Source of the DNA: Sclerotiophoma versabilis
Taxonomy: Eukaryota; Ascomycota; Dothideomycetes; Pleosporales; Didymellaceae
NCBI GenBank assembly: GCA_012274445.1
Contig: JAAROD010000015.1
Coordinates: 2,046,001-2,110,000 of the forward strand
Reading direction: 5' to 3'
Length of the DNA: 64,000 bases
The notes under the pieces were generated by a model that saw nothing but the letters and a program-made list of their open reading frames with translations, ran no database searches and was not told where the DNA came from. How positions within the stretch are numbered: position 1 is the stretch's first letter; each line of letters starts with the position of its first letter. This document shows, in pieces, positions 44,868-54,805 of the stretch. The position numbers and the translations under genes were made by a program.

Positions 44868-44874
44868 TTTTATA
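44868..44874 (-). promoter_or_regulatory. Putative TATA box of the pheromone-like gene
   Basis: TATAAAA on the minus strand, about 130 nt upstream of the ATG at 44738. It supports the downstream start rather than the longer ORF, whose first ATG (44879) would lie at or upstream of the TATA box. Confidence 0.5.
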
Positions 44875-45904
44875 GCCAAGAGTCGGTATGTAGAAACAAA
44901 GAATCAAAGCCATGTCTATGCTGTGGTATGTCAATAACGTCAATAAGGTGCATTGGGTGTCAATAAAGAAGAGTATAGAAACGCATTGGCGTCAAATAGA
45001 GAAACAGTCATGGAGGTGAAGGACAGTCGTTCAAAGGGTTCCCCTCTGAATGGAAGCTCGAGGTACCCAATCACGGAGCTCTCTACAGACGGTCAAGCAC
45101 ATCCAGAACAGCAAAAGGCGGACTCAGCGGCGAGCACTGGTGCTCCACTGTATTTGGTACCATCAAGCTGGCCTGCCTGATAGTAAGTACACAACGAACA
45201 TGCAGAACCCCAGCGAAGTTTGAACAGGGGTTGCTGTTTTCCCGGGATGGCGAGTGTGGTGAAGGCGAAGATTAGACGTTGTCGTTTTGGGTCTGAATAG
45301 CACTTGAATAGCGAGCTGGCTCTTGGCACAGCGGCACGTTCACATTCGCCTACCCTCGACAACGCCTTTTACAGAACTTCGCTTTATGAGACATGGGGCG
45401 TTTGTAAGGGCTTGTCCAGACCCAGAATTCGAAGGCGTTGCGCATATTCGGACCATTTACACATTGTGCATCTGGCCTGGAGACGCATGGCCTCGCCACG
45501 ACCGAGTGTCAATACCAAGCTACCTGTGGCGACAACAGACAGCTAGGGTTTCTGGATGATTACCGCCTCTCAGCATTACAGTTCCTAGCTCTTTCTCTAT
45601 TGCTTGATGTTCGTAAACTCGACTTCGATCAAAACATTTCTTGACCTTTCCACATGACTTCATCCAACTCTACAGTCTACCATTGGAGCTCATGGGTCGA
45701 GTGTGGCCCGACGTCAGATCACCGGCGCAACCATTTGAGGATGCAGGATGTTTTGTTGTAGTCGTCGCAGAGCGCGTGTCTGCAGCGCGTACCTGTAGCG
45801 CGAGCATTAGTCATTGGCACTATGTCAAAAACAGCTAGTGTGCCTCGGAGCTCTGGAGCTGCAGTCGCAAAAGATGTGCGCGTCGTGATGGCCAGTGAGA
45901 CAGA
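44875..45904. other. Divergent promoter region
   Basis: About 1 kb between the pheromone-like gene and the methionyl-tRNA synthetase gene. ORFs of 65-127 residues (for example 45304-45559 in two frames) overlap one another and show no known motif. Confidence 0.55.
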
Positions 45905-47912
45905 ATGCGTACACGACTTGCCAACTCGACAGTTCCAACATTGCGTAGGGCATATTCGAGCTTCTCTAGAAGCTCGCCCTGGATCTGCCGGTCATGTGCA
46001 GTCTACAGTAGTCCCAGACGATACATCTCGACCAAACCGACACCCGAGAAGCCGTACTACATTACCACACCCATCTTCTACGTCAACGCCGCCCCTCATG
46101 TCGGCCACTTGTATACTATGGTCCTCACAGACATCATCAAACGATGGAGTGTGCTCAGAGGGAACAAGGCGATCATGTGCACAGGAACAGACGAGCATGG
46201 GCTGAAGGTGGGCATTCAACGTGGGCTGGCATTGAACGTGCTGACTGTGTGGAGGTCCAACGAGCAGCTACCAAGGCTGGCGTCGATCCCAAGGCATTCT
46301 GCGATAAAGGAGCAGATATCTTCCGAGTACGCAATCCAATCCCACGCCCATAACCCAGCTTGAGGCTCACACCACCTAGGACCTTGCGCGTAAGGCCGAG
46401 ATCTCCAATGACCACTTTGTGCGAACAACGGACCAGGATCACAAGGATGCTGTACAATATGCTTGGGTACGAGAGTGCGATTCTATTTCGGTTACGTACA
46501 ATGATGGCTGATTATGGACAGTACTTGCTACAAGAGAAAGGTCTTATCTATGAGCAGAAACACGAGGGGTGGTATTCAATCACCGATGAGTGCTTCTACC
46601 CTCAGTCAGGAGTACAGCCGTGGATTGAACCATCTACAGGAAGGAAGATCATGGTAACGCATAGCACGGCAATGCTCAGAATGAAAGGCTAACAGAGCTA
46701 CAGACATCCATCGAGACTGGTAGCGAAGTCGAATGGTCTTCAGAAGAGAACTACCACTTCTGTCTCTCTGCTTTCCGCGAACCGCTGCTCGAATTCTACA
46801 AAGCAAATCCAGAGTGGATAGCTCCAGAGCACCGCATGAAGGAGGTTGTGCAGGCTGTGGAGTCCGGTCTTGACGACCTGTCAATCTCTCGCCCTTACGA
46901 CCGTCTTCAGTGGGGTATCCGAGTACCAGACGACGAATCGCAAACTATCTACGTCTGGCTTGATGCTCTTATGAACTACGCAACGAAGGCAGGGTACCCT
47001 TTCACACCAGGCAAGGAACAAGAAGGTGGCTGGCCGGCTGACTGCCACGTCATTGGTAAAGATATCGTTCGCTTTCATTGCATCTACTGGCCGGCGTTCC
47101 TTATGGCACTTGATCTTCCACTTCCAAAGAAGATTTTGACTCATGCCCATTGGACCCTTGGAGGCGCAAAGATGTCAAAGTCGACTGGAAGGGTGGTTGA
47201 CCCTTTCCACGCTTTGGACCGATATGGGCCGGATGTTATGCGTTTCTATATGGCTCATGATGGTGGCATACAAGACGATTCGAGCTACGACAACGTACAC
47301 ATTATCAAGTTGTACAACAAGTTCTTGAACCAGCAGCTGGGAAATCTTGCGTCTCGTGTCACCAGAGGCAAGAAGTGGAGCGTCCGCGGGGCAGTCGAGC
47401 GCATCGGAAGTTCACCGGCAGAGTACTGGGAGGAGGGGCCTGGTTCACAGTTCTGGGCCAAGTCCCTGGGCAGTGTCGCCACCAAGGTCGATGGATTGTT
47501 CGATGTTTACGACCCTCGAAAGGCGTTGTACCAGATCACGGAGTTTGTGCGAGGAGTAAGTGACTCTGTCTACTACCAAAAGGCAGCAACTAACACCATC
47601 CAGGCCAACGCGTTCTTCCAGATGTCGAAACCGTGGGACAACATACTCGAATTCGCTCCCGGTGAGCCTGGAGAAGATGTTGACCGTACTATCTACCTCG
47701 CCGCCGAGGCTTTGCGCATGACGGGCATCCTCCTTCAGCCCTACATGCCGAACAAAGCAGATATGCTCCTCGACCAGCTTGGTGTTCAAGGGGATAAGAG
47801 AACTTTGGCCTATTGTAAGCCCGGTGCTGATCTCGACTACGGTACGCCCATGGTCACTTTAGGCTCCAAGCACGAGGGTGTACTCTTCCCTCCTCTGGCT
47901 AGTGAGGAATAG
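45905..47912 (+). CDS. MSM1: Methionyl-tRNA synthetase, mitochondrial
   Basis: Charges mitochondrial tRNA-Met. Six exons: 45905-46207, 46255-46326, 46380-46466, 46522-46653, 46704-47555 and 47604-47912; 584 residues. A mitochondrial presequence (MRTRLANSTVPTLRRAYSSFSRSS) is followed by the class I catalytic core YYITTPIFYVNAAPHVGHLYT with the HIGH-type PHVGH (residues 64-68), TGTDEHGLK, the connective domain (GWYSITDECFY), VWLDALMNY, HVIGKDIVRFHCIYWPAFLMA, and KMSKS in GGAKMSKSTGR (near 355), then the anticodon-binding helical domain. It lacks the C-terminal extension of cytosolic MetRS. The last intron (48 nt) is in-frame and stop-free, and was called because of its GTAAGT donor and the spacing R-G|A-N-A-F. 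Confidence 0.93.
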
Positions 47913-48233
47913 TAGGCTGGACCCGTCAAATTCTGTATTATATAAACTTCTAGGCTTCCAGCCGTGTAACGATATATTCATTCGCTCATACTTGAACAAG
48001 AATGAAATGAAGCCATGACCTATGAATAACTGAATCATCGACAGCGCATTTGAATTCTAATTATGACATGCACGATCTAATAGTGTGTCTGCTCACGTTG
48101 AGTGCACGGACCGTCGGGATCAAGAAGGCAGGTGCAGCCGGTTCGCCAAAGGTGGGCTGTCTAGCCTTTTCTCATCCTTATACTTTCGTGATCCAGCGCC
48201 GTCTCGAAACACACTCACTGAGTTGCGGCCGTG
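47913..48233. other. Short tandem intergenic region
   Basis: 321 bp holding the MetRS 3' UTR and the NatB subunit promoter. Nothing distinctive seen. Confidence 0.5.
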
Positions 48234-51200
48234 ATGGCTTTCAATTGGGATAAACTCTCGAGAGCTCGGCGCGACTACCCAAAGCCCAAGTTTGCGCTCT
48301 CTTACATCGATAAATTGCTAAAGAAGAACCCCGGCAACCCGTATTTGACAGTAAGTAACGAAAGACGTCATGTGACTACTTCGCTAACACCCTGTAGACA
48401 TGGCGGGCCGATGTGTCTCTGCAATTGCAATCCCAGCCGGAAGCAATTACCAAGTCATTGCGGGATGTCTGCCAGCATAAGTCAACACTAGAGGATGAAC
48501 TATTGCTTGAATATGCCTATAGGCTTATCGTGGAAGCGACACTCAGGTCGAACCCAAAGCTCGAGCACATCAATACCGTCGGCAATGAAGGTATAAAAGC
48601 ATGGCAAAGCGCCGCAGGCTTCAAATCCACCAAGAAAGACCGCAAAGACATGTGGGATGCTCTCTTCACAACAGCCATGCGACAAGGATGCTGGGATGAC
48701 GTTCGCACAGTATGTTCATGTCATGTACAGACTTTTCGTAGTCCTGATCAGGTACTGATACGTGCAGGCGATTGTAAAGTATAGAGCAGAAGGGGCATCC
48801 GCGGACAAGCTGACCTACTATACCCAAATCTTTGCCCAGCAAATGTCCGCCGAACAAAAGATCCGGGCAAGTCAAGCAACAGGTGTTGCAGACCGAATGG
48901 CCGAAATTCAGCTGGGTGTAGCTTTGAAGCAAATGAGAGACGCCTACGACAGGCCTGAGGTAACGCTCACCCACATGTGCAACATTGCACTTATCTAACA
49001 ATGTCAGAGCGATCCAATCAGTGTTAAGGACATCCGAGACCTTCGGTTTATGGCCAAGATATATGCGCGTCAGGGAAAGTGCGCCGAGCTTCTGGAGCTC
49101 TGGAAGACAGCACCTGCTCACTTGCAACCTATTGTGGAAAAGCATGCTCTTGACATCTCGTTGCTCACTGTCGACATCCTTGCAAGCGCAAAACAATACG
49201 AACTACTCGAGAAGCACGTTCTGGGTCTAATCGAGAGCGCAACCACAGCTATGGGTGCAGACGACTTTGAACCTCTACGACAGTTATGCTCAGCTAGAGT
49301 GAACATTTGGGCTTACTTGATCGACGCGTCTAGAGAGCTATACTCACCTGAAGAGTAAGATTCTTGCATCCGAATATTTCAAATAGTGGCTGACAGTGAT
49401 AGGTCCCAAAACAAGATCTCATCAATCAAAGACAGTGTCTTTGGCTCCGGCACACTAAAGCTGGATCGACCGTTGCGTCTCGTGCGTCTGATACTGCGCA
49501 CCTATCTGAGTGAAAGCCTTCTACAAGACTGCAAAGATTTTTGGAAGCATTTCTCCCGGATACCCAGCTGCTTCACAGACCTACGTCGTGCTGTGGAGAA
49601 GCTGAGCGACGACGAGAGGACAGATTTCCTCTCCTATATCGAAGAAGATATGACTGCCACTAAACCGAATGCCGAGGACTCTGAGCCTAAGCTCGAAGAC
49701 TGGGCACGGGCCGAGATCTGTGTTTTGAAGTTCACTTACTTGATTACGGTGTCCCTAGCGGCATCACGAGCACCGACAGAAAGACTGGAATCATTGATCG
49801 AAAGGGCATCTAAGATCAGTCAAATGTTGCCAAAAGATCCTGATCCGATCATGCTAATTGCTTATTGTCTGACACACATGCATCACCAAGACGCAGAATC
49901 GAGCGATACCTCCAGTCAGCACTCTCGGATCCTTCTGAAAGCTACGATGCTAGTTCGTGCCGCTGTAGAGCGGGACACAGAGAAAGAGAACCGCCCACTG
50001 GCGTTGCTGGCTACTCGTTTGCACCTCAATCTTGGCCTAGGAAGAGTTGCATTTCAAATGTGGAGACATGTCAAAGTGAAGGAGATGCTTGTGGACACTC
50101 TGTCTCCATACCTCTTATCACGCATTGCTCTAACACAGCCATTCGACGTTAAGCACCACCAGGGTTTCTCTGCAGATAAGGAGCTGAAACATGTTGTCGA
50201 CACCATCGATAGGATGAGCAAAGTTCAGGAAGGCTTGATCTTCCGAGATATCAAGCGCTTCCATTGGGACTCTGCATTTGACTTGATTTCAATGAACGAC
50301 AAGTTGAAGACCTCCTTGACGAGACATACTTCCGTTCTCGAACGCCGTCGTGTTGCTCGCCTCAAAGGAGAACCGGCAGGCGACCTACCTGACGTCAATT
50401 ACAGAAGTAAGATCCACACGATTCACACTTGGATATCAAAGCTAACCCGCATGTTAGATGCTCGGAGAGTCTCAGATAACATCGATCGGGCCGTCTTTCC
50501 TGCATACGAACACTCCGACGTCCACCGACCCTACTCGTTCCTGATGCCTGCCGACATCCCATCTATAGATTACGTCCTTACGCAAGGCCAAGACCGCGAA
50601 TCCATTAGCAAGCTCCTCTACCGCGACGGTCTGCCTGTCAACTGGACACCAGCCGTTCTAGAGCACGCGTCAGGCGAGACTTCAGCAGAACGTCTAATCC
50701 GCGAGAACTTCTGGCACTCAATCTCCACCCTCCTCTACTCAGCACACAATCCCGAGACCAAAGTCGACGCCAAACACTTCACCACACTCATCACAAACCT
50801 CAAGCAACTTCACCAGGACCAGGAAAAGCTGATCGTCACCACATCGACCGGCAAGGACCCCGGCGACGAACCTTCCATGATCCACGAGAACATGCTCATC
50901 GCAAGCTACTCGGCGCTCGAAGTCTTGCGTGCCCTTCCCCGGTTGGCGAACGAAATCAAAGAGCGTGTGATGCAAAGCAAGACACCGCACCCCATGAAGT
51001 CTCAAGTGCCAAAGGACTGGGGGAAGGAAATAGATGCACAAGCGAAAGGTGTTTTTGAGGCGATCGGTAAGGTTGCGAACAGCTACATCGATTTACTGCA
51101 GAAGAGGGGCGTGGTGGCTATCAAAGCGCAGGTCAGGTGGGGGAAGACTGGGGAGGCACTGAAGCCGCTGATCAGCGACAGCGATGTCGAGCATTATGCG

Positions 51201-51263
51201 AAAGAGTATGTGGATGCTGCGGTGGAAGCTTGGAAGGGCGTGTTGCAGGTGAAGCTGAAGTAG
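48234..51263 (+). CDS. MDM20: NatB N-terminal acetyltransferase auxiliary subunit (Mdm20/NAA25)
   Basis: The non-catalytic ribosome-anchoring subunit of NatB, which with Nat3/NAA20 acetylates N-termini starting Met-Asp/Glu/Asn/Gln; in yeast it is needed for actin cables and mitochondrial inheritance. Five exons: 48234-48350, 48398-48709, 48768-48959, 49008-49354 and 49403-51263; 942 residues. It is made of TPR-like helical pairs throughout: RARRDYPKPKFALSYIDKLLKKNPGNPYL at the N-terminus, DLRFMAKIYARQGKCAELLELWK, LKLDRPLRLVRLILRTYLSESLL, and LHLNLGLGRVAFQMWRHVKVKEMLVDTLSPYLLSRI, which is the family's most conserved stretch. ATG at 48234 is chosen (MAFNWDKLSRARR). Exon 4 ends with the GTAAGA donor inside a Glu codon. 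Confidence 0.9.
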
Positions 51264-51467
51264 AGAGCAAGAAAATTGAAATTAGGAGATGAAAAGGTGA
51301 CTATATAGATCAGATAGATGGATGCAGGAAAACACATACCCTTCCAGCATCCTAGCGACTACTTCCTCGGCATGTTTAAGGTGCCTATGATTTGGTCTCC
51401 AACAAAAAAAGAAACAAAAAAGATTCATTCCAGTGCAAAAAAGAGAGCAGATAGAGAGGTCAGATGC

Positions 51468-51472
51468 AAAAA
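51468..51472 (-). terminator. RNA polymerase III terminator of tRNA-Trp
   Basis: A run of five T on the minus strand begins 7 nt after the discriminator base of the tRNA, as expected for Pol III termination. Confidence 0.75.
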
Positions 51473-51478
51473 GTATAA

Positions 51479-51559
51479 TGACCCGAAGGCGATTTGAACG
51501 CCTAACCTTCAGGAGACACCAAACTGGAATCTGACGCGCTACCGTTGCGCCATCGGGCC
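51479..51559 (-). tRNA. tRNA-Trp (anticodon CCA) with a 9 nt intron
   Basis: On the minus strand an 81-base cloverleaf can be folded by eye: acceptor GGCCCGA/TCGGGTC (one G-U pair), D-arm GCGC-AACGGTA-GCGC, anticodon arm TCAGA-TTCCAG, a 9-base intron TTTGGTGTC after position 37, then T-CCTGA, variable loop AGGTT, T-arm AGGCG-TTCAAAT-CGCCT and discriminator A. TGG in the intron can pair with the CCA anticodon, as is normal for pre-tRNA introns. The anticodon stem has one A-C opposition at its loop-closing position. The T-arm contains a good internal B box. A T5 terminator follows. Confidence 0.88.
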
Positions 51560-51688
51560 GGTATTACAAGGGTCATCTTATGTAATCACATAAAAAGCGT
51601 CCACGCGCATAGTTTATATAGCAAAAATAACAAGAGCTAGTCAAGATTGTGGCTAAGATATGGTATGGAAAAGGAAATACAACGACCA

Positions 51689-51763
51689 GTAGGTAGGTAG
51701 GTAGGTAGGTAGGTAGGTAGGTAGGTAGGTAGGTAGGTAGGTAGGTAGGTGGGTGGGTGGGTA
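51689..51763. repeat. (GTAG)n microsatellite with a GGGT end
   Basis: About 15 tandem GTAG units (51689-51750), followed by three GGGT-type variants. Confidence 0.92.
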
Positions 51764-51844
51764 TCTCGGTAAGAGAGCGACCAGAATTTACTTGCTTTGC
51801 TTGCCGTGCGCTGGTTTGAAAAACCAATTTCAAAACCGGAACAA

Positions 51845-51908
51845 AAAAGCAAAAGCAAAAGCAAAAGCAAAAGCAAAAGCAAAAACAAATACAAAAGCAA
51901 AGGCAAAA
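51845..51908. repeat. (AAAAGC)n hexanucleotide repeat
   Basis: Five to six near-perfect AAAAGC units, then decayed copies (AAAAAC, AAATAC, AAAAGC, AAAGGC). A short AGAAGT/AGAACT-type array follows at about 51928-51964. Confidence 0.85.
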
Positions 51909-52094
51909 CTAGACATGGAAACAGGACCAGAAGTAGAACTAGAACTAGAAGTAGAACTAGAACGAGCAAACACGAGAGCACAAGTTGCCGCTCAGGTGAT
52001 TAAAAAAGGGGACGCTCTGCAGCGCATCCTAACCACGCAAGCAAAGGATAGCAACACAATCAAGAAATGTACACCAGGCCTCATCGGTGGGGGA

Positions 52095-53971
52095 TCACGA
52101 TTGCGTCGCTTGCCCTTCAGCCCTATTATCCGCTTCCTCGTGCTGCACCTTCCCAATCTGCTTACCCTGCTCACTCTCCTTTCTTTGCCGCTCAACGTCT
52201 TCCTGATCCTCATTAACACCATGGTGTTTCCCCCTCCATCCCTCATGGTTCTGGCTCGGTGTGAAATCGGCCATGTGGTGCTTCAATGCGCCCGCCTTGG
52301 CGCCCGCGACGCCCTGGACCTGGTGCCTCAGATGGCCTTCATCATGCTCGCCGACGTGCTCCAGATGGTCCAGCTCCGAGACGTCTGAGCTGGAGATGGA
52401 TGAGGAGCGCGAGGCCTGGGTGTAGATGACGTGTTCGCCTTCTGTCTTCTTCTTCTCGCGCTGCTCGTTCTTCATTTGCTCCATCTTCTCCGCGTCGCCC
52501 TGGCAGTCGAGGGTGCGGATGTGCAGGCCGGGGAAGTTGGCGGACAAGAAGGCTTTGAGCTGCGGGAGCAACTTTGCGTTGGGTCTGTAAGTGCCGCTGT
52601 CGTTGTCGATGATCAACTCGTAGTAGGAGGGATCGGTCTTGGGCTCCTCTTTGGGCGGGCCGCCGTCTATGTCTTGCGGTGGGTGGGACTCTTGGGAGGG
52701 GTCTTCGGGCGGCTTGTTCGCGTGCTTGAGGCGGCGAATGAAGAACTCGCCAGAGAAGGCAATGTAGGCGGCGACATCGCTGTGCATGGTGTGTTTGGAC
52801 AGCATGTCGATGCCGAATTCCTTGCCGGTTTCTGTGAAGCGGAAGAGGGCGTCGAGGGTGAGGACGTATGTGAAGATGCGTCCGCCCTGGTCGTAGTGGA
52901 CGAGCTCGAGGAACTTCTGGGTAAAGGCTCTGCAGGGCTCGGGGAACTCGTCGTATTCGGTGGCATGGTCGAAGTTGTAGACGCGGGCGTGTTGGTGGTG
53001 GAGGGCTTTGGAGAGGATGAAGCCTCGCACGCCTTTGGCGGTGAACATGCTCTTGACAAAGGGCTTGAAGACGACATAGCGGTGGTACATGTGCTCGGGG
53101 ACGGGCCCGCGGAACTGCAGCTGGTTGGACTGGAAGTTGTATCGTTCGGTCTTGGCCTTGCCGGTGCGTCGCGAGACGCTGCCCGAGTCGTCGGGCTCCT
53201 TCTGGCCCAGCAGGCGGCCCAGCAAGGGTGAGTAGTGGCGGATCCAGAACTGGGGGCCAATGGTGTATGCGCGGCCGCCGTGCTCGTCCGGGGTGCGACC
53301 CAGGACCTGGGCGCTGACGGTCAGGGTGCCGTTCATGTGCTCGGCCTTGCGTATGCAGACGGCGACGGCGCGCAGCACAAAGGCGCGCTTGCTGACCATG
53401 CGCTTGCGCAGCGGGTAGACCTGCTCCCGGATGCCGGCCCAGTTCTCGTTGACGGCGGCGACCTCGACGTGCACGTTGCCCAGGCGGTCGTCGTGGTCGG
53501 CCGGGTCCTCGTCGTAGATGCGGCACTTGAGCTTGAAGCCGGTCGCGGGCACGTTGGCCACCACCCACTCCTGCTTCCACACGGGGTCGGTGTTCTGGCG
53601 CACGGTGCGGGTGCGCAGGGTCAGCGGCGGGTCCTCCTTGTGGCGGTTGGGCAGGGCGGTGGTCAGCTCGGCGAGGATGAAGGGGTCGGCGGAGAGGGTG
53701 TTGATGTCGGCGAGCGGCAGGTTGGCGGCGCGGTGGAAGGTGAACTTGACCGTGTAGCCGGGCTGTAGGGCGTTCAGCAGCTGCTCTCGGGCGCCTGGCG
53801 CTGCCCGGGCGGTGGTGTGCGGGGTGTGGGAGGTACCTCTCTGCGCGCAATGGGCGTGTCATCGTACCCGCCCTCGGGGCCCTTCTTGCTCTCGCTGGTG
53901 CTGCTCTTCTGCGGCCTCGGCGCCTCGAAGGCCTGCCCGTCCGCCTTCTCCGTCTCCGTCTGCTGGGCCAT
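52095..53971 (-). CDS. C2-domain protein of unknown function, GC-rich
   Basis: Two exons on the minus strand, 53837-53971 and 52095-53762, joined by a 74 nt intron (GTACCT donor, CTACAG acceptor); 600 residues. After a short hydrophilic leader comes a C2 domain (about 46-190: PGYTVKFTFHRAANLPLADINTLSADPFILAEL, then RQNTDPVWKQEWVVANVP and YDEDPADHDDRLG). The Asp residues of the calcium-binding loops (ADIN, SADP, DEDPADHDD) are largely present, which suggests Ca2+/phospholipid binding. The rest is a fungal-specific region (RYNFQSNQLQFRGPVPEHMYHRYVVFKPFVKSMF) and a charged His/Glu/Gln-rich tail. I know similar fungal proteins only as C2-domain proteins. Codon use is far more GC-rich than in the neighbours, which opens long shadow frames on both strands. 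The ATG at 53971 is preferred; the frame is open further upstream. Confidence 0.8.
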
Positions 53972-54805
53972 TGCGGTGCGCGTCGTGGGTGCGCTGCCTC
54001 TGCGCGCCGCGCCTTGCTCCGGCTCTCCTTGCGCGCGGCTCAGTCCGCCCTGGTGCTCGCTTCGGCGGGGGCGCGCGCACGGCGACAGGCCGCAGTCGTG
54101 TATGGGCAGGGGAATGCAGTGCAGTCGCAGCACCACCGTGCAGCGCTCTCGCAGGAAATGGCGCGGCAGGAGAGAGCGTGCCGCTGGAGGTGAGAAAAGG
54201 GCCCCGCGCGTCCCATGCCGCCGAGCCCTCGTCCGGCCCAGCCCACGGGACGGGTGGGCTGTGCTAAGCTTTGATGGCCGTCTAGGCAGATGCTTGATCC
54301 TGCCCGTGGCTGTGTGCCCTTCCTGTTCGTCCGCCGTTTCGCATCGCACACCACGCCCCTCTCCATCCTTGCTCGTCCCGTCTGCTCGTCCTGCTTGCTC
54401 GTCCCGTCTGCTCAGCTTTTGCGCCTGCAGCCTATGAGAACGCGGCACTCGGCATCATGTGAAGCTGACGACGTCATACAGTAACCGCTTTGGAACAACG
54501 GCAATCTGCCAGCGACAAAACTTGGAACCACGTCGTCAACTACAAGCGCAAAGCGAATTCGACTTCTAAGAGAAATCCTCTTCTAATTCTACTCTGCCGT
54601 GCATCCAGGCACAGGCCACATAATTACCCTCCACCTCCATCTCCCACAACCTATACAGAAAGGTCTAAAAATCATATAGCATATCATACAATCGCTCGCT
54701 CGCTCATGGATGCTGTTCGTTACAAAAGGGTATCATACAAAGCCGTCAAGCGACACCTGGCTGTCGTCCACCTTTGGTTCGCACAAGTGCTGACTCGTGC
54801 CCCCC
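53972..54805. other. C2 gene promoter and MFS 3' flank
   Basis: 834 bp. The GC-rich half next to the C2 gene would be its promoter or leader and contains open but unsupported frames. The half next to the MFS stop is AT-richer and nothing was seen in it. Confidence 0.5.

Larger units (their letters stand above)
51560..52094. other. Microsatellite-rich intergenic DNA
   Basis: 535 bp between the tRNA and the C2-domain gene stop, dominated by simple repeats. ORFs here are translations of the repeats (for example Thr-Tyr-Leu-Pro runs). Confidence 0.6.

Noticed and set aside
44739..44879. 47-residue N-terminal extension of the pheromone-like ORF
   Set aside because: It would bury the signal peptide and start at or upstream of the TATA box.
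51689..51763. CRISPR-like array
   Set aside because: Four-base tandem units without spacers in a eukaryote; a simple microsatellite.
51573..51981. ORFs with Thr-Tyr-Leu-Pro and Leu-rich runs
   Set aside because: Translations of the GTAG and AAAAGC microsatellites.
52431..53768. Long plus-strand ORFs (266 and 177 codons) opposite the C2 gene
   Set aside because: Val/Gly/Glu-rich antisense shadows of high-GC3 codons; no motif.
52342..53862. 506-codon minus-strand ORF
   Set aside because: It overlaps the C2-domain gene in another frame and is an Arg/Pro/His-rich translation produced by GC-rich codons. The C2 frame has clear domain motifs.
53812..54448. Overlapping ORFs of 150-224 codons on both strands upstream of the C2 gene
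   Set aside because: Low-complexity, GC-driven, mutually overlapping. Only the segment 53837-53971 is supported as exon 1.
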